From assembly GCA_000687655.1 (NCBI GenBank), contig JHWR01000005.1:62001-126000 (forward strand): a DNA stretch of 64,000 nt, in the 5' to 3' direction. Of this stretch, positions 11,101-18,948 are shown in pieces. This DNA comes from Lachnospiraceae bacterium YSB2008. Lineage in GTDB: Bacteria; Bacillota; Clostridia; Lachnospirales; Lachnospiraceae. The notes beneath the pieces are model-generated. The model saw nothing but the letters and a program-made list of their open reading frames with translations, was not told the origin of the DNA and ran no database searches. Every line of letters starts with the position of its first letter. Positions within the stretch are counted from its first letter, which is position 1. Made by a program: the position numbers and the translations under genes.

Positions 11101-12954
11101 AACATCTATATTAATCGTTCCTCCAAGAAGATTCAGCTTATACACTTTATTTCCATTAAGACAATCCTCTATAGTATTACCATTGTATGTAATCTTAACT
11201 TCGCCCTGGTCAAGTTCATGTCCATTCACGTAACAATCTCTGTTAAATGCATATCTGAATTCATCAATGTATAAGTATGTTTTGTCAAAAACAGTTCTGT
11301 CGTGGGACATATCAAATACAGTGAAATGCACCGTTTCCATTGATTCCATTTTAGAACAAATATTCAGACAACTATTTGCCTCATCCCATAAACTACCACT
11401 GTTAACCTCGTCACCATTTATACAAACTCGGTACTTCTTAACTTCATCGATGCTCGGTAAATAAACCCGGAGTTCCGGTTTCTCAGCAGATACATATATA
11501 GAATTCCCATCATGTTCAAAATAGGCCCCTTCAACAACTTGGGGCTCGGAAACACTCATATCTTGAATTGTTGACGAATCCACAGCTAAAGTTTTTCCTC
11601 TGTATTTCAACATATATCCTTCGCCAAAATATACATCCATAATACTTGCATCGTCTGAATCGAAAGTGGTTATGTTGGCGCCTGATATCTCACCACACTT
11701 CATAGCAAAAATCTGATAGTCTAAATAATTTATTCTGTTTAAATCCACCTCTCTCCCATATGAGAATAATATAACCGATCTCCACAACCTCTTTCCGGAA
11801 TCATAAATGACACTGTCACCCCTTTTAATCTGAATACGCAATTTAATTTCATCATTTGTATTCTTTTCATAAGGAAGTTTTATTTTTGTTTCACGAATCG
11901 TCTCTCCTAATTCATTTCCCAACACCTGCAATGAGACTGTTTTAATATTCGAATCACCAAAGAAAAGATCTGCTCTGGCGTCACCGGATTCATCACCTAA
12001 TAACCTTATGGACGGTATGCTAATAAAAATGCCATCATCTTCTAATACGTACTTAATTGAAACATCGGAATAATTTAAAGCCACATCAGAGTCATTCCCT
12101 CGATACCTCTTAACATACGAAGTTACAGAAGAATTCTCCGTTTTGCTTAGCATATTTTTATACCATTCATCTGTTACAGCATAAACGTAACGTCTACTGG
12201 ATTCAGCCTTGTTTTGAAGTAAATCGTCTATTCTCTTTACAATATCTTCAAAAAGGCTCACACAAAAACCAGGCCTTTCCTGAACCAGCCTTCTTATACC
12301 TACTCTTAAACTATACACTCTTGAAGCAATTATAAAATTGTCATCACTGTTTGATTCATTATTAAAGTGATCTTGTAATGCAAATACAAAACGAACAAAA
12401 AGAGGATCATGATGGACATATTTCCAGTCAAGGTTCTCCTTATAAAAATGAAAAAGCAAATCAATTAATGGTAACCAACTTCCTTTAGGTCCAAGCGAAT
12501 GTGCCATTACTGTTTCATAAAACAGCCTTTCCTTATTTCTCTTAATGAAAAACCTATGATTCGCATTCAAAGAGATTTCCAGGGATTCGGTTATTATTTC
12601 CCAAACCCGCCAATAATCATCTTTATACCCAAATTGCATGGCAATATAACGAGTGAATTTCCCTTCCTCATTACTATTCCACTCTTTTGCAAGGTTAATA
12701 ACAGCAAGAGTTGTCTGTTCATGGAATTCTCTGGGGATGGTTGTCTTTTCAATAAGCATCCCTTCGGGTGACATTCTTTTGTCAATATACTTCTTAACGT
12801 TGGCATAGAGTGTATTCAAGTTTCTATCACCTATTACGTGATCTCCTAAGAGTGGACACTTTTTAAACACACGTCTGCTAAAGTTATCTGAATCCGCAAT
12901 GGCTTTTATCTGCATATCATTTTCAATTTCTATCGAATTTAGTATATTTTTCAT
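8167..12954 (-). CDS. Giant SF1 (UvrD-like) helicase with ~990-residue N-terminal extension
   Basis: A 1595-aa protein. The helicase core lies at about 995-1430: Walker A AGPGTGKTWTL near 1007, FVDEVQD near 1130, STIHRSKGREYDTV near 1380 and VKYVALSRAKKALL near 1410, so both helicase lobes look intact. About 160 residues follow. The first ~990 residues are unlike UvrD: a mostly helical start (to ~270) and then a long beta-rich stretch with no motif I recognise. It is the first large gene of the DISARM-like half, directly upstream of drmA, where class 2 DISARM carries drmE. Whether the N-terminal part is related to DrmE cannot be judged by eye. Confidence 0.85.
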   Translation of the reverse strand: MKNILNSIEIENDMQIKAIADSDNFSRRVFKKCPLLGDHVIGDRNLNTLYANVKKYIDKRMSPEGMLIEKTTIPREFHEQTTLAVINLAKEWNSNEEGKFTRYIAMQFGYKDDYWRVWEIITESLEISLNANHRFFIKRNKERLFYETVMAHSLGPKGSWLPLIDLLFHFYKENLDWKYVHHDPLFVRFVFALQDHFNNESNSDDNFIIASRVYSLRVGIRRLVQERPGFCVSLFEDIVKRIDDLLQNKAESSRRYVYAVTDEWYKNMLSKTENSSVTSYVKRYRGNDSDVALNYSDVSIKYVLEDDGIFISIPSIRLLGDESGDARADLFFGDSNIKTVSLQVLGNELGETIRETKIKLPYEKNTNDEIKLRIQIKRGDSVIYDSGKRLWRSVILFSYGREVDLNRINYLDYQIFAMKCGEISGANITTFDSDDASIMDVYFGEGYMLKYRGKTLAVDSSTIQDMSVSEPQVVEGAYFEHDGNSIYVSAEKPELRVYLPSIDEVKKYRVCINGDEVNSGSLWDEANSCLNICSKMESMETVHFTVFDMSHDRTVFDKTYLYIDEFRYAFNRDCYVNGHELDQGEVKITYNGNTIEDCLNGNKVYKLNLLGGTINIDVPYISCNVEKIGRIYFDKYIWIEDIEADTVLNIHNGTHKKVTVQIGEVRFESFENEIELYKIKNSINNSDDESKNIIIEVGTTKRTVYKILFKNSFVDNPILGVNDNMLWWDGGLSYIGDESAQLSLKMDNGENCYEYTLSLGERVINHFSIDEFVDGEYEWCIYDDEDVIRKGKQFLGDERKVRFKDKIIKIDRIAGEMDDRTSEVDIKDVCIDQIKYVDTSYVETEGDIFDVYTGCMYWNSYSGKRYYSFKYTDRKYKVNPVKIIYISKKYLRIVNEDDEGIYYYNNRYSSNPGIEITDREPTGDYKNYNDILFYLYSVESIEKKQLNTISKSGTINKSEEKTAEIELLDKRLSTDNNKKEELRLFEGTVETSQKRVIEASASNRLLVNAGPGTGKTWTLIEKIIYMVKKLEIDADAVQVLCFSRAAVEVIKKRIKEEIETENDNLDINRIDVRTFDSFATQFLYWIKDSEYDLLLENYQIEALNYDERINKFIEILKKEPGLISECKHLFVDEVQDLVGPRAEMVLTVIRNLPETCGVTLFGDACQAIYDYQLGENGKSLGFYREIKKLNGFSFVSFNQNHRQTSEMMAYSDGYRKYILNEDISGCKEYLESLSGLVTRCKFDDLERFDNAALDFYFSEGTVAILTRNNAQALRISGFLMENGVKHNLQRRLNDLSLDSWISIVFNEMGKNSYDFSEFSDALNKAKVEYIDEIWDFLSDGSCDSRLDTKAMLSKIKKYGNARLLYENNRPERLTVSTIHRSKGREYDTVIVLDDLLQSRSDDIEEHRVKYVALSRAKKALLSASMKKVYSGTLENSRRNFAVVKRNTPHLSRFEVGKEGDLDSYCFASSEGLQKWIRENAERIIGKKVYLNKKANTVSGRIVYDVILEDDNTIIGQTGINFSKDLKKAIRRIKKLPSNAEIYEYLYPSEFRDIYVSSLSSDIAITRGDEQGVIDFGGIVTWNTIQINGYAKAIYN

Positions 12955-13063
12955 AATGTCTCACAATCCTTCTTGCCAATTCATGCCCAAATACGCTTTT
13001 TCAAACAATATTTCTATTATTTCTTATCAATTAATTCTTTATAACAAAACAATCACTAATTAT

Positions 13064-13630
13064 TTATTTGATACACTCCAGTAAATCATTACCATCACAG
13101 AATGATCTTTCATATTTTTCATTCCTAGATGGTTTAACCTCCTTCGCCCCATTAATTTCAAGTAACATATCTATAATATCTTCAGTAAACAAATCCCCCT
13201 CATCATACTTATCCTGAGTCTCTTCATCCAGCAATTCAATATCATCTTCAGTTTGGCATTCTCGTATAACAAGTTTATTATCCTTGTAGTCAGCAAAGAA
13301 CACGGTTTGTCCTCCACCAACAGAGTATTCCCAATTTATTTCAAGTGAAAACTCAGAATCCGGAAACAGCGAAGCAAATAGTTTTGGTGCCAAAGAAAGA
13401 TCAAAATCAGGAAAATACCTGCAATTTCTCCCACCGTCTTCTCCTCTATCTTCCAGTTTCCCTAGCAATGCATTCTCAACGGCATCGTCATACTCTACAG
13501 GAAACTCTGTCATTTCATCATATTTGTTCAACCCTTCTTTATCCATAAGAGAGAGCAGTTTAACAAATCTCTTTTTTTCATCATCACTACTTTTAAAATC
13601 AATACTAATAAACGTATAATAAGATCCCAT
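13064..13630 (-). CDS. Acidic protein of unknown function
   Basis: A 188-aa acidic protein, not recognised. It begins MGSYYTFISIDFKSSDDEKK and carries a Gly-rich SVGGGQTVFFADY stretch near 105-120. There is no signal peptide or membrane segment. The start has an AGGAGG site a few bases upstream. It is the first gene of the DISARM-like half, 109 bp before the giant helicase. Like the 180-aa protein near the other end of this half it is small, acidic and of unknown family, and the two could play similar accessory roles; no sequence similarity between them is obvious. Confidence 0.65.
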   Translation of the reverse strand: MGSYYTFISIDFKSSDDEKKRFVKLLSLMDKEGLNKYDEMTEFPVEYDDAVENALLGKLEDRGEDGGRNCRYFPDFDLSLAPKLFASLFPDSEFSLEINWEYSVGGGQTVFFADYKDNKLVIRECQTEDDIELLDEETQDKYDEGDLFTEDIIDMLLEINGAKEVKPSRNEKYERSFCDGNDLLECIK

Positions 13631-13729
13631 ATCATGTTCCTCCTATACATTAATCCCAAAACAACAACACCAACAACTAAATTGCATTCCATTCTTCATA
13701 ATATGGAAATGAATACTTCGTTGACAATT

Positions 13730-13813
13730 TTATTGACTGAGTCTTTTAAACTGTTCCTTATAGTTTTCATATTTCTGCATGTTGCTGATTGTTTTGTCTT
13801 CTTGTTCTTTCAT
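13730..13813 (-). pseudogene. Possible 27-codon remnant of a small helical protein
   Basis: A short frame beginning MKEQEDKTISNMQKYE and ending KRLSQ then TAA. It resembles the N-terminus of a small 50-60 residue Firmicute hypothetical family (pattern YxxYKEQxKRL) but stops early. Downstream codons do not continue the family. It is most simply a broken fragment; it could also be chance. This is recalled similarity, not a search result. Confidence 0.25.
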
Positions 13814-13935
13814 TCACATATATCCCTTTTTGATTGTATTTCCATGATTCAATCCTCTATAACAAAAAGAATTCTAAAGCATTAATCAGACCGAATACTT
13901 GATATAAGTCTTTTATCTCTATATTTCATATTCCC

Positions 13936-14210
13936 TTATTATTTCATAATAATATTTCTGGCATGAGCGGTCATCCAAGCATACACAAATCCTTTTTGAA
14001 CAATCCATACATGATAGTCACATATGATTTCTGAATCTTTCAAATGGTTCACTATTCCAGGCATCTTCTGTAAACATATCTCTAAATGACACCTCTTATA
14101 TTTTGTTTTGATCAAAACTGCACGGTACCATTATCATGTCCGAGCCAAAATAGCAACTAAATCGGCCACCTTCACATGTATCAAGTGACTCTGGAAAATC
14201 GGCCCTTATC
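13936..14210 (-). pseudogene. Decayed coding fragments in the island junction
   Basis: No intact gene lies here, but protein-like stretches occur in two frames. One reads ADFPESLDTCEGGRFSCYFG and continues to a TAA at 14096, then onward in the same frame as FRDMFTEDAWNSEPFERF. A shifted frame then reads ICDYHVWIVQKGFVYAWM up to a double TAA at 13936-13941. Such protein-like runs across a stop and a frame change suggest one broken gene. I do not recognise the family. The stretch from 13814 to 13935 holds nothing I can name. Confidence 0.35.
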
Positions 14211-14211
14211 C

Positions 14212-14337
14212 TTATTCAGTAGACGAACGATAATATATATACTTAACCTTAAAAATCTTTACATTTTCCGGAAAACCGCATTCCTCACATACACCGCTTG
14301 ACATATCACCACCACATCTTGGACACTTCATACTCAT
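14212..14337 (-). CDS. 41-aa zinc-ribbon protein
   Basis: A 41-residue protein with a four-Cys knuckle, CPRCGG...CEECG, typical of a zinc ribbon. The ATG is preceded by AGGGGAG at proper spacing, which supports translation. A second in-frame ATG lies two codons later. It sits 79 bp after the stop of the 527-aa LRR gene, so it may be the last gene of the upstream operon. It could be a free zinc-ribbon adaptor or the detached N-terminus of a longer protein whose remainder is the decayed stretch at 13936-14210. Confidence 0.55.
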   Translation of the reverse strand: MSMKCPRCGGDMSSGVCEECGFPENVKIFKVKYIYYRSSTE

Positions 14338-14416
14338 CTCTCCCCTCTTTAATTCTTAATTCAAAAACAATCATATTTATATATCGACAATGTAACTGAA
14401 ACCGAATATTGAATAT

Positions 14417-15988
14417 TTATGATTCATTTATTATATTCGGATGGTTGATTAATCTATCATACACCTGAGTTTTTCTAAATTGATCATGAAGGGTACCCCA
14501 ACCTTCCTTACCGTCAATATCATTAATAATCTTACAGTTTTTTAATTCACACGAATCCTCAACTGACTCTAACTCACCACACCCCAGAAATGCTGACAAA
14601 GCTATTTCTTTTAACTCTCCCAAAGATTGAACTCTTTTCAAGCTTGTACAATTAGCAAAAGTACGAGATTCGATACTTGAAATACTTCCGGGAATTATAA
14701 ATTCTTCTAAGGACTTACAATTCTGAAAAGCTCTGTAATAGACCCCATAGAGAGTCGAAGGCAGTTTGACCTGTTTAAGGCTAACACAATAATTGAACGC
14801 TTCTCTTCCTATCACTCTTGTCCCATCCGGAATTAATATTTCCTCGAGTTTTTCGCAATAGCTAAAAGCAGCACAACCAATTTCACGCAAACCTAATGAG
14901 AAATCAACTTTTTCAAGATTAACACACCATTCAAAAGCTCCCTGTTCTATTCTTAGAACACTTGAAGGTAATACAATTCTCTTTATTATTTCCTTACCAT
15001 CACCAATACCTTTAATCACGGTAATGCGTTTTTTACCAATCATTTCAGGCAAAACCACATCTGTTTCAGTCCCTTTGTACCCATTCAGGGTATATGAGGT
15101 TGGTCCCGAATCTTTTAACGTAAAGATCTTTTTATAGTCATTTACGCTTAAAGGTTTTATCCCAATCTCCTTCTCAAACCGTGCTTCTTCATACTTTTCA
15201 ATTCTATTTGAAGGAAAACGACGTTTTTTATAATTCAATAGTATAGTTTGTATCTCTGCCGTTGCATTTAGAGAATCCAGATAATCAAAATCCTCCAACG
15301 AAATAATGTCCTCTTCAACAAGGTAATTCAACAACTCGATATTTTCAAAAGCAAATTCAAATATTTTCTTTCTGTTAGTCTTTATCCAAGTTTTATTTTT
15401 TACCCGCACTTCCTCGTCGATTGGATTATTCTTATTTAGATATTTTATAAAATTATATGCTATGGCCGTTTTCTCTTTGACTCCTCCCGGAACATTACTT
15501 ATCAATCCGCAATAAACAACATTTTTAAATGGTAATCCACATAAATCTTCTGTCACTTTATCAAACTCTACAACTGTATCAGGTATTACCAATTTTAGTT
15601 TTGAACAAGCAAAAAATGTATCAGTGCGAAGTTTCTTTAAAGATGCTGGTATATTAATATATTTTAATTTTATACAGCCTTGAAATGCTCCTTTACCTAT
15701 TTGAGTAAGTGTGTCGGGCAATTCCACCTTAACCAAGTTACTACAATCCATAAAGGCATAATCCCCAATAGATTTTAGGGAATCCGGCAAAGAAATCTCC
15801 TTTAACAGATTGCACGAACGAAAAGCCTCATTCTTTATTTCTTTAACCCCTTGCGGAATTATTATTTTTTCCACCTCAGAAAAAGAAAATGCCGCTTCAC
15901 CAATTGTATCAATTCCATCTGGAATCGTTACAATCTTTTCATTTCCATGATACTTATTTAATTCTGAACTAAAAATATCTTGTGTCAT
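14417..15988 (-). CDS. Intracellular LRR (LRR_5/BspA-type) protein with helical insert
   Basis: A 523-aa protein with two blocks of BspA-type repeats separated by a helical insert (~165-300). Repeat units follow IPxxVxxIxxxAFxxCxxL at roughly 23-residue spacing. The insert contains KNKTWIKTNRKKIFEFAF and FEKEIGIKPLSVNDYKKIF, both closely matched in the 1578-aa LRR protein. There is no signal peptide or cell-wall anchor, so it should be cytosolic. I chose ATG 15988 over an upstream TTG at 16000 because GGCGG precedes it. It follows the MoxR gene by about 36 bp and is the last large gene of the operon. Likely a recognition or scaffold subunit (inference). Confidence 0.82.
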   Translation of the reverse strand: MTQDIFSSELNKYHGNEKIVTIPDGIDTIGEAAFSFSEVEKIIIPQGVKEIKNEAFRSCNLLKEISLPDSLKSIGDYAFMDCSNLVKVELPDTLTQIGKGAFQGCIKLKYINIPASLKKLRTDTFFACSKLKLVIPDTVVEFDKVTEDLCGLPFKNVVYCGLISNVPGGVKEKTAIAYNFIKYLNKNNPIDEEVRVKNKTWIKTNRKKIFEFAFENIELLNYLVEEDIISLEDFDYLDSLNATAEIQTILLNYKKRRFPSNRIEKYEEARFEKEIGIKPLSVNDYKKIFTLKDSGPTSYTLNGYKGTETDVVLPEMIGKKRITVIKGIGDGKEIIKRIVLPSSVLRIEQGAFEWCVNLEKVDFSLGLREIGCAAFSYCEKLEEILIPDGTRVIGREAFNYCVSLKQVKLPSTLYGVYYRAFQNCKSLEEFIIPGSISSIESRTFANCTSLKRVQSLGELKEIALSAFLGCGELESVEDSCELKNCKIINDIDGKEGWGTLHDQFRKTQVYDRLINHPNIINES

Positions 15989-16024
15989 GATTCCGCCCAA
16001 ACTTAATCATATTATCAATTTATA

Positions 16025-17524
16025 TTATAGATTATTTAGAGCTTGATCTATCTCTCGTTCCCGCTCAAAGAACAACATACTTTTGTTGTGTCTAAAATAA
16101 GAATCACATCCATACCTTCCGATAAACTGAGAACTAAACTTATTGATTGTCATTTCAGTGACGATAATAAGAATCTCCTGTCCTTCACCAAATGCATTCT
16201 CACAAAAAGAAAACATATTATCGGTTTTTCGAATAACATCCGAAGAATCCTTCTTGCTTTGCTGATTTTTTTCGCTATAGAACTCTTTAATCTTCTTAAG
16301 TGAATCTGTAACACTGTCCGTTTCGTTTACAGATTCGGAAAGATCCATAAGCAATTTTATAGTTTTATGTCCTATTATTGATTCATCTAACGAGAGATTA
16401 TTTGCAGCCTTGGAATTATTCATATCAACTGCAACAGCATCAGCTAAACCAGCTATAACTTCTTTAGGATTCTTTTTACTTATGACGAGTTTATTACTAA
16501 AGCCGGACAATCTGTTCCCCAACCCCTCCAATGCAGCTGTGTCCAACATTACTTCTTTCATCCTTGACGTTACAGCATTAATTAATAATCCTATTAGTGC
16601 AAGTCGCTCATCGAATTTTGCCTCTTTCGCACGGGCATTTATACTTTCATCCTGGGCCCCCATAAGTATGGAATCTATCTGGTAATCGCTCTTATACTTA
16701 TTGAAAAGATCATAGTATATCGAAAACCTCTTTGCAGTTTTTCTCTCCTGCAAATATTGCTCGATCAGATTAATATCCACTTTTATTCCGTTCATTTCGT
16801 AAAGGTAAATAATCTTGCTTAAGTCTTCCCATCCCCTGGCTGTAACAAATGTTTTTCCGTCTATAGAGGTTGAAACACTGTAAAACTCGGTTCTGTCTAT
16901 CTCTAAGTATGACATTATGGAAGGGTGAATCCCTGCGCTGTATGCATACTCTTTCCATGCGTCAAAATCCGGTTCTATTACAATTTTTTTTAATCTGTCC
17001 AAGGTTACTATATCAAACTCTCTGACAGAATTATTATATTCCGGAGGATTCCCGGCAGTAACTACAATCCAGCCGTCAGGAACTCTGTGACGGCCAAAGA
17101 TTTTGTACTGTAAAAACTGTAACATGATCGGAGCCAGTGTTTCTGACACACAATTTATTTCATCAAGAAAAAGAATACCTTCCTTTATCCCGGTCTCTTC
17201 CATCATGTCATAAACAGATGCAATGATTTCACTCATTGTATATTCTGATACATTGTATTCCATCCCGCCAAAGCTTTTCTGTTCTATAAAAGGTAAACCC
17301 AATGCACTCTGCCTTGTGTGATGCGTCATGGAATATGACAGCAATCCCACATTCATTTCATTCGCAATCTGTTCCACTATAGCAGTCTTTCCTATACCCG
17401 GAGGTCCGACCAGATATATAGGTCTCTGTTTTTCCAAAGGAATCATATAGTTACCATATTCATCTTTAGTGAAATAAGCTGTAATAGAGTTTTTAATCTG
17501 TTCTTTTGCTTGTTTTATATTCAA
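16025..17524 (-). CDS. MoxR-type AAA+ ATPase
   Basis: A 499-aa MoxR-like AAA+ ATPase. Walker A GPPGIGKT (40-47), Walker B ILFLDE (117-122), sensor-1 region TAGNPPEY (157-164) and an Arg in DIVTLDRLKK (171-180) are all present. The C-terminal ~250 residues form a helical extension. MoxR ATPases usually work with a vWA-domain partner, remodelling or activating it; the partner gene here ends one base before this one begins. Placement among LRR and coiled-coil genes in a defence island suggests a conflict system rather than metabolic cofactor insertion. ATPase identity is secure; the role is inferred. Confidence 0.88.
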   Translation of the reverse strand: MNIKQAKEQIKNSITAYFTKDEYGNYMIPLEKQRPIYLVGPPGIGKTAIVEQIANEMNVGLLSYSMTHHTRQSALGLPFIEQKSFGGMEYNVSEYTMSEIIASVYDMMEETGIKEGILFLDEINCVSETLAPIMLQFLQYKIFGRHRVPDGWIVVTAGNPPEYNNSVREFDIVTLDRLKKIVIEPDFDAWKEYAYSAGIHPSIMSYLEIDRTEFYSVSTSIDGKTFVTARGWEDLSKIIYLYEMNGIKVDINLIEQYLQERKTAKRFSIYYDLFNKYKSDYQIDSILMGAQDESINARAKEAKFDERLALIGLLINAVTSRMKEVMLDTAALEGLGNRLSGFSNKLVISKKNPKEVIAGLADAVAVDMNNSKAANNLSLDESIIGHKTIKLLMDLSESVNETDSVTDSLKKIKEFYSEKNQQSKKDSSDVIRKTDNMFSFCENAFGEGQEILIIVTEMTINKFSSQFIGRYGCDSYFRHNKSMLFFEREREIDQALNNL

Positions 17525-17525
17525 A

Positions 17526-18902
17526 TCAGATGTCCTCCTCGCTCAGAATCAGTTTCATAGCCCAAGCAGGCACATTATAGTCATTATACTGGTTATCCAA
17601 GAAAACAAATGCCGTCTGATAATCCGTTTTCTTTTGTGGGTAATCGCCCATACCGTCAGTCAGATAAATCAACCCTTTTAGATTTGACAATTCATGATTA
17701 TCAATAAGTCTGTTTACATGTTCAAAAACCGGTCTGAAATCAGTGCCCCCGCCTCCTTTTAGGTGAAAGTTTTGGATATAATTGTCAAATTCTTCCAGTG
17801 AAGTGATTCTATAATCCTCCTGAATACTTGAATCGCATTGAATGATATGCACATTAATCTTTGCGAAGAAGGACTCTTCCGAGTGGAGAATGCTATAAGT
17901 TTTTGTAAGAAACTTTTGAACCATACTCTCCCATACTGATCCGGAGGTATCTATGGCTATGACAAATTCTTTTATTCTTTTCACCTCTTTATACTCAAGA
18001 GGTTCGATAAGCGGCATTTTTTTATAATGCATGAGTCCATACGTATAGAATATATAGTCGAACTCATCATCGTTTATTTTCATAATTTCGCCAAGGGTTG
18101 CAAACTTTTTCAGAAAATCAGTATAATCATACCGCTCTCTATTAATAGCTTTTAGGTTTTGCAGCATGTCTGCAGATTCATTTCCATGTTCCAGAGAAAA
18201 TGTTTCCAGATCGACCATCAATGTTTCTGAGATATCTTTCCATTCTTCCCTAAGACTGTCTGCGTTACCGGCATCCGACAGTTCCTTCATGGTAATTCCA
18301 TCCTCTCCCCCCGGTACATCGCTCTCATCATTACTATTACCGGATCCTGCCCCATCTCCGGAATAATCATCGCTTTTATACCATAAATCATGATCATCGA
18401 AAGAGAATAAGGATATCCATTTGGCAAGTGTATCTTCCGGTAATTGATTATCATTCAAATACCTATACACTTTTTCAGCAGTCAGAATCTTACACTTTTC
18501 TTTAAGCTCAGATATGATTGTTGACTGTCCGGATTTCCTCCCTATATCAACAAAGGATAATTCAAAACCATTGATCATATTCTCTACAGCTATATCGCAC
18601 GCCAAATCCCATAAATCTCTGTTAGTATTGGGGTTGATAAATGGATGCTGAAAAATACAGTGAAGTAATGTATGAAGATATAATCTGGTTATTCTGCCTC
18701 TATTCTTTTTGTACTCTGATACAATATGCTTTGGATTAAAGAATACATATCTCCCATCAGTTCCCAACGTTTCTTCGTACAGTTTGAAACTTAACTTGCT
18801 GATTGCAACATCAAGAAACCTCATATTAACTATCAATGAGTCTCTGGACATATTTAGTATATCTATAGCTATTTTTTCTATTTCATTTCTATTAGTACTC
18901 AT
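17526..18902 (-). CDS. vWA-domain protein with DUF2201-like (inactive metallopeptidase-like) N-terminus
   Basis: A 458-aa protein. The C-terminal vWA domain (~310-458) has a complete metal site: DTSGS (318-322), T387 in GGGGTD and D416 in LTDG. The N-terminal half matches the DUF2201 putative metallopeptidase type, but the HExxH site reads HTLLH (77-81), with Thr replacing the catalytic Glu, so proteolysis is unlikely by that route. A Gly/Asp/Ser-rich linker lies at ~180-205. It is the pair partner of the MoxR ATPase immediately downstream. MoxR-vWA pairs are a known module in NTP-dependent conflict systems. Confidence 0.88.
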   Translation of the reverse strand: MSTNRNEIEKIAIDILNMSRDSLIVNMRFLDVAISKLSFKLYEETLGTDGRYVFFNPKHIVSEYKKNRGRITRLYLHTLLHCIFQHPFINPNTNRDLWDLACDIAVENMINGFELSFVDIGRKSGQSTIISELKEKCKILTAEKVYRYLNDNQLPEDTLAKWISLFSFDDHDLWYKSDDYSGDGAGSGNSNDESDVPGGEDGITMKELSDAGNADSLREEWKDISETLMVDLETFSLEHGNESADMLQNLKAINRERYDYTDFLKKFATLGEIMKINDDEFDYIFYTYGLMHYKKMPLIEPLEYKEVKRIKEFVIAIDTSGSVWESMVQKFLTKTYSILHSEESFFAKINVHIIQCDSSIQEDYRITSLEEFDNYIQNFHLKGGGGTDFRPVFEHVNRLIDNHELSNLKGLIYLTDGMGDYPQKKTDYQTAFVFLDNQYNDYNVPAWAMKLILSEEDI

Positions 18903-18948
18903 ATTTGCTTAATCCAAAGTTATTCTGGTTAACAATACTTATTGTCTC

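Noticed and set aside
13634-13885. Plus-strand 83-codon hydrophobic frame
   Set aside because: No ribosome site, runs against the island direction, AT-rich junk composition.
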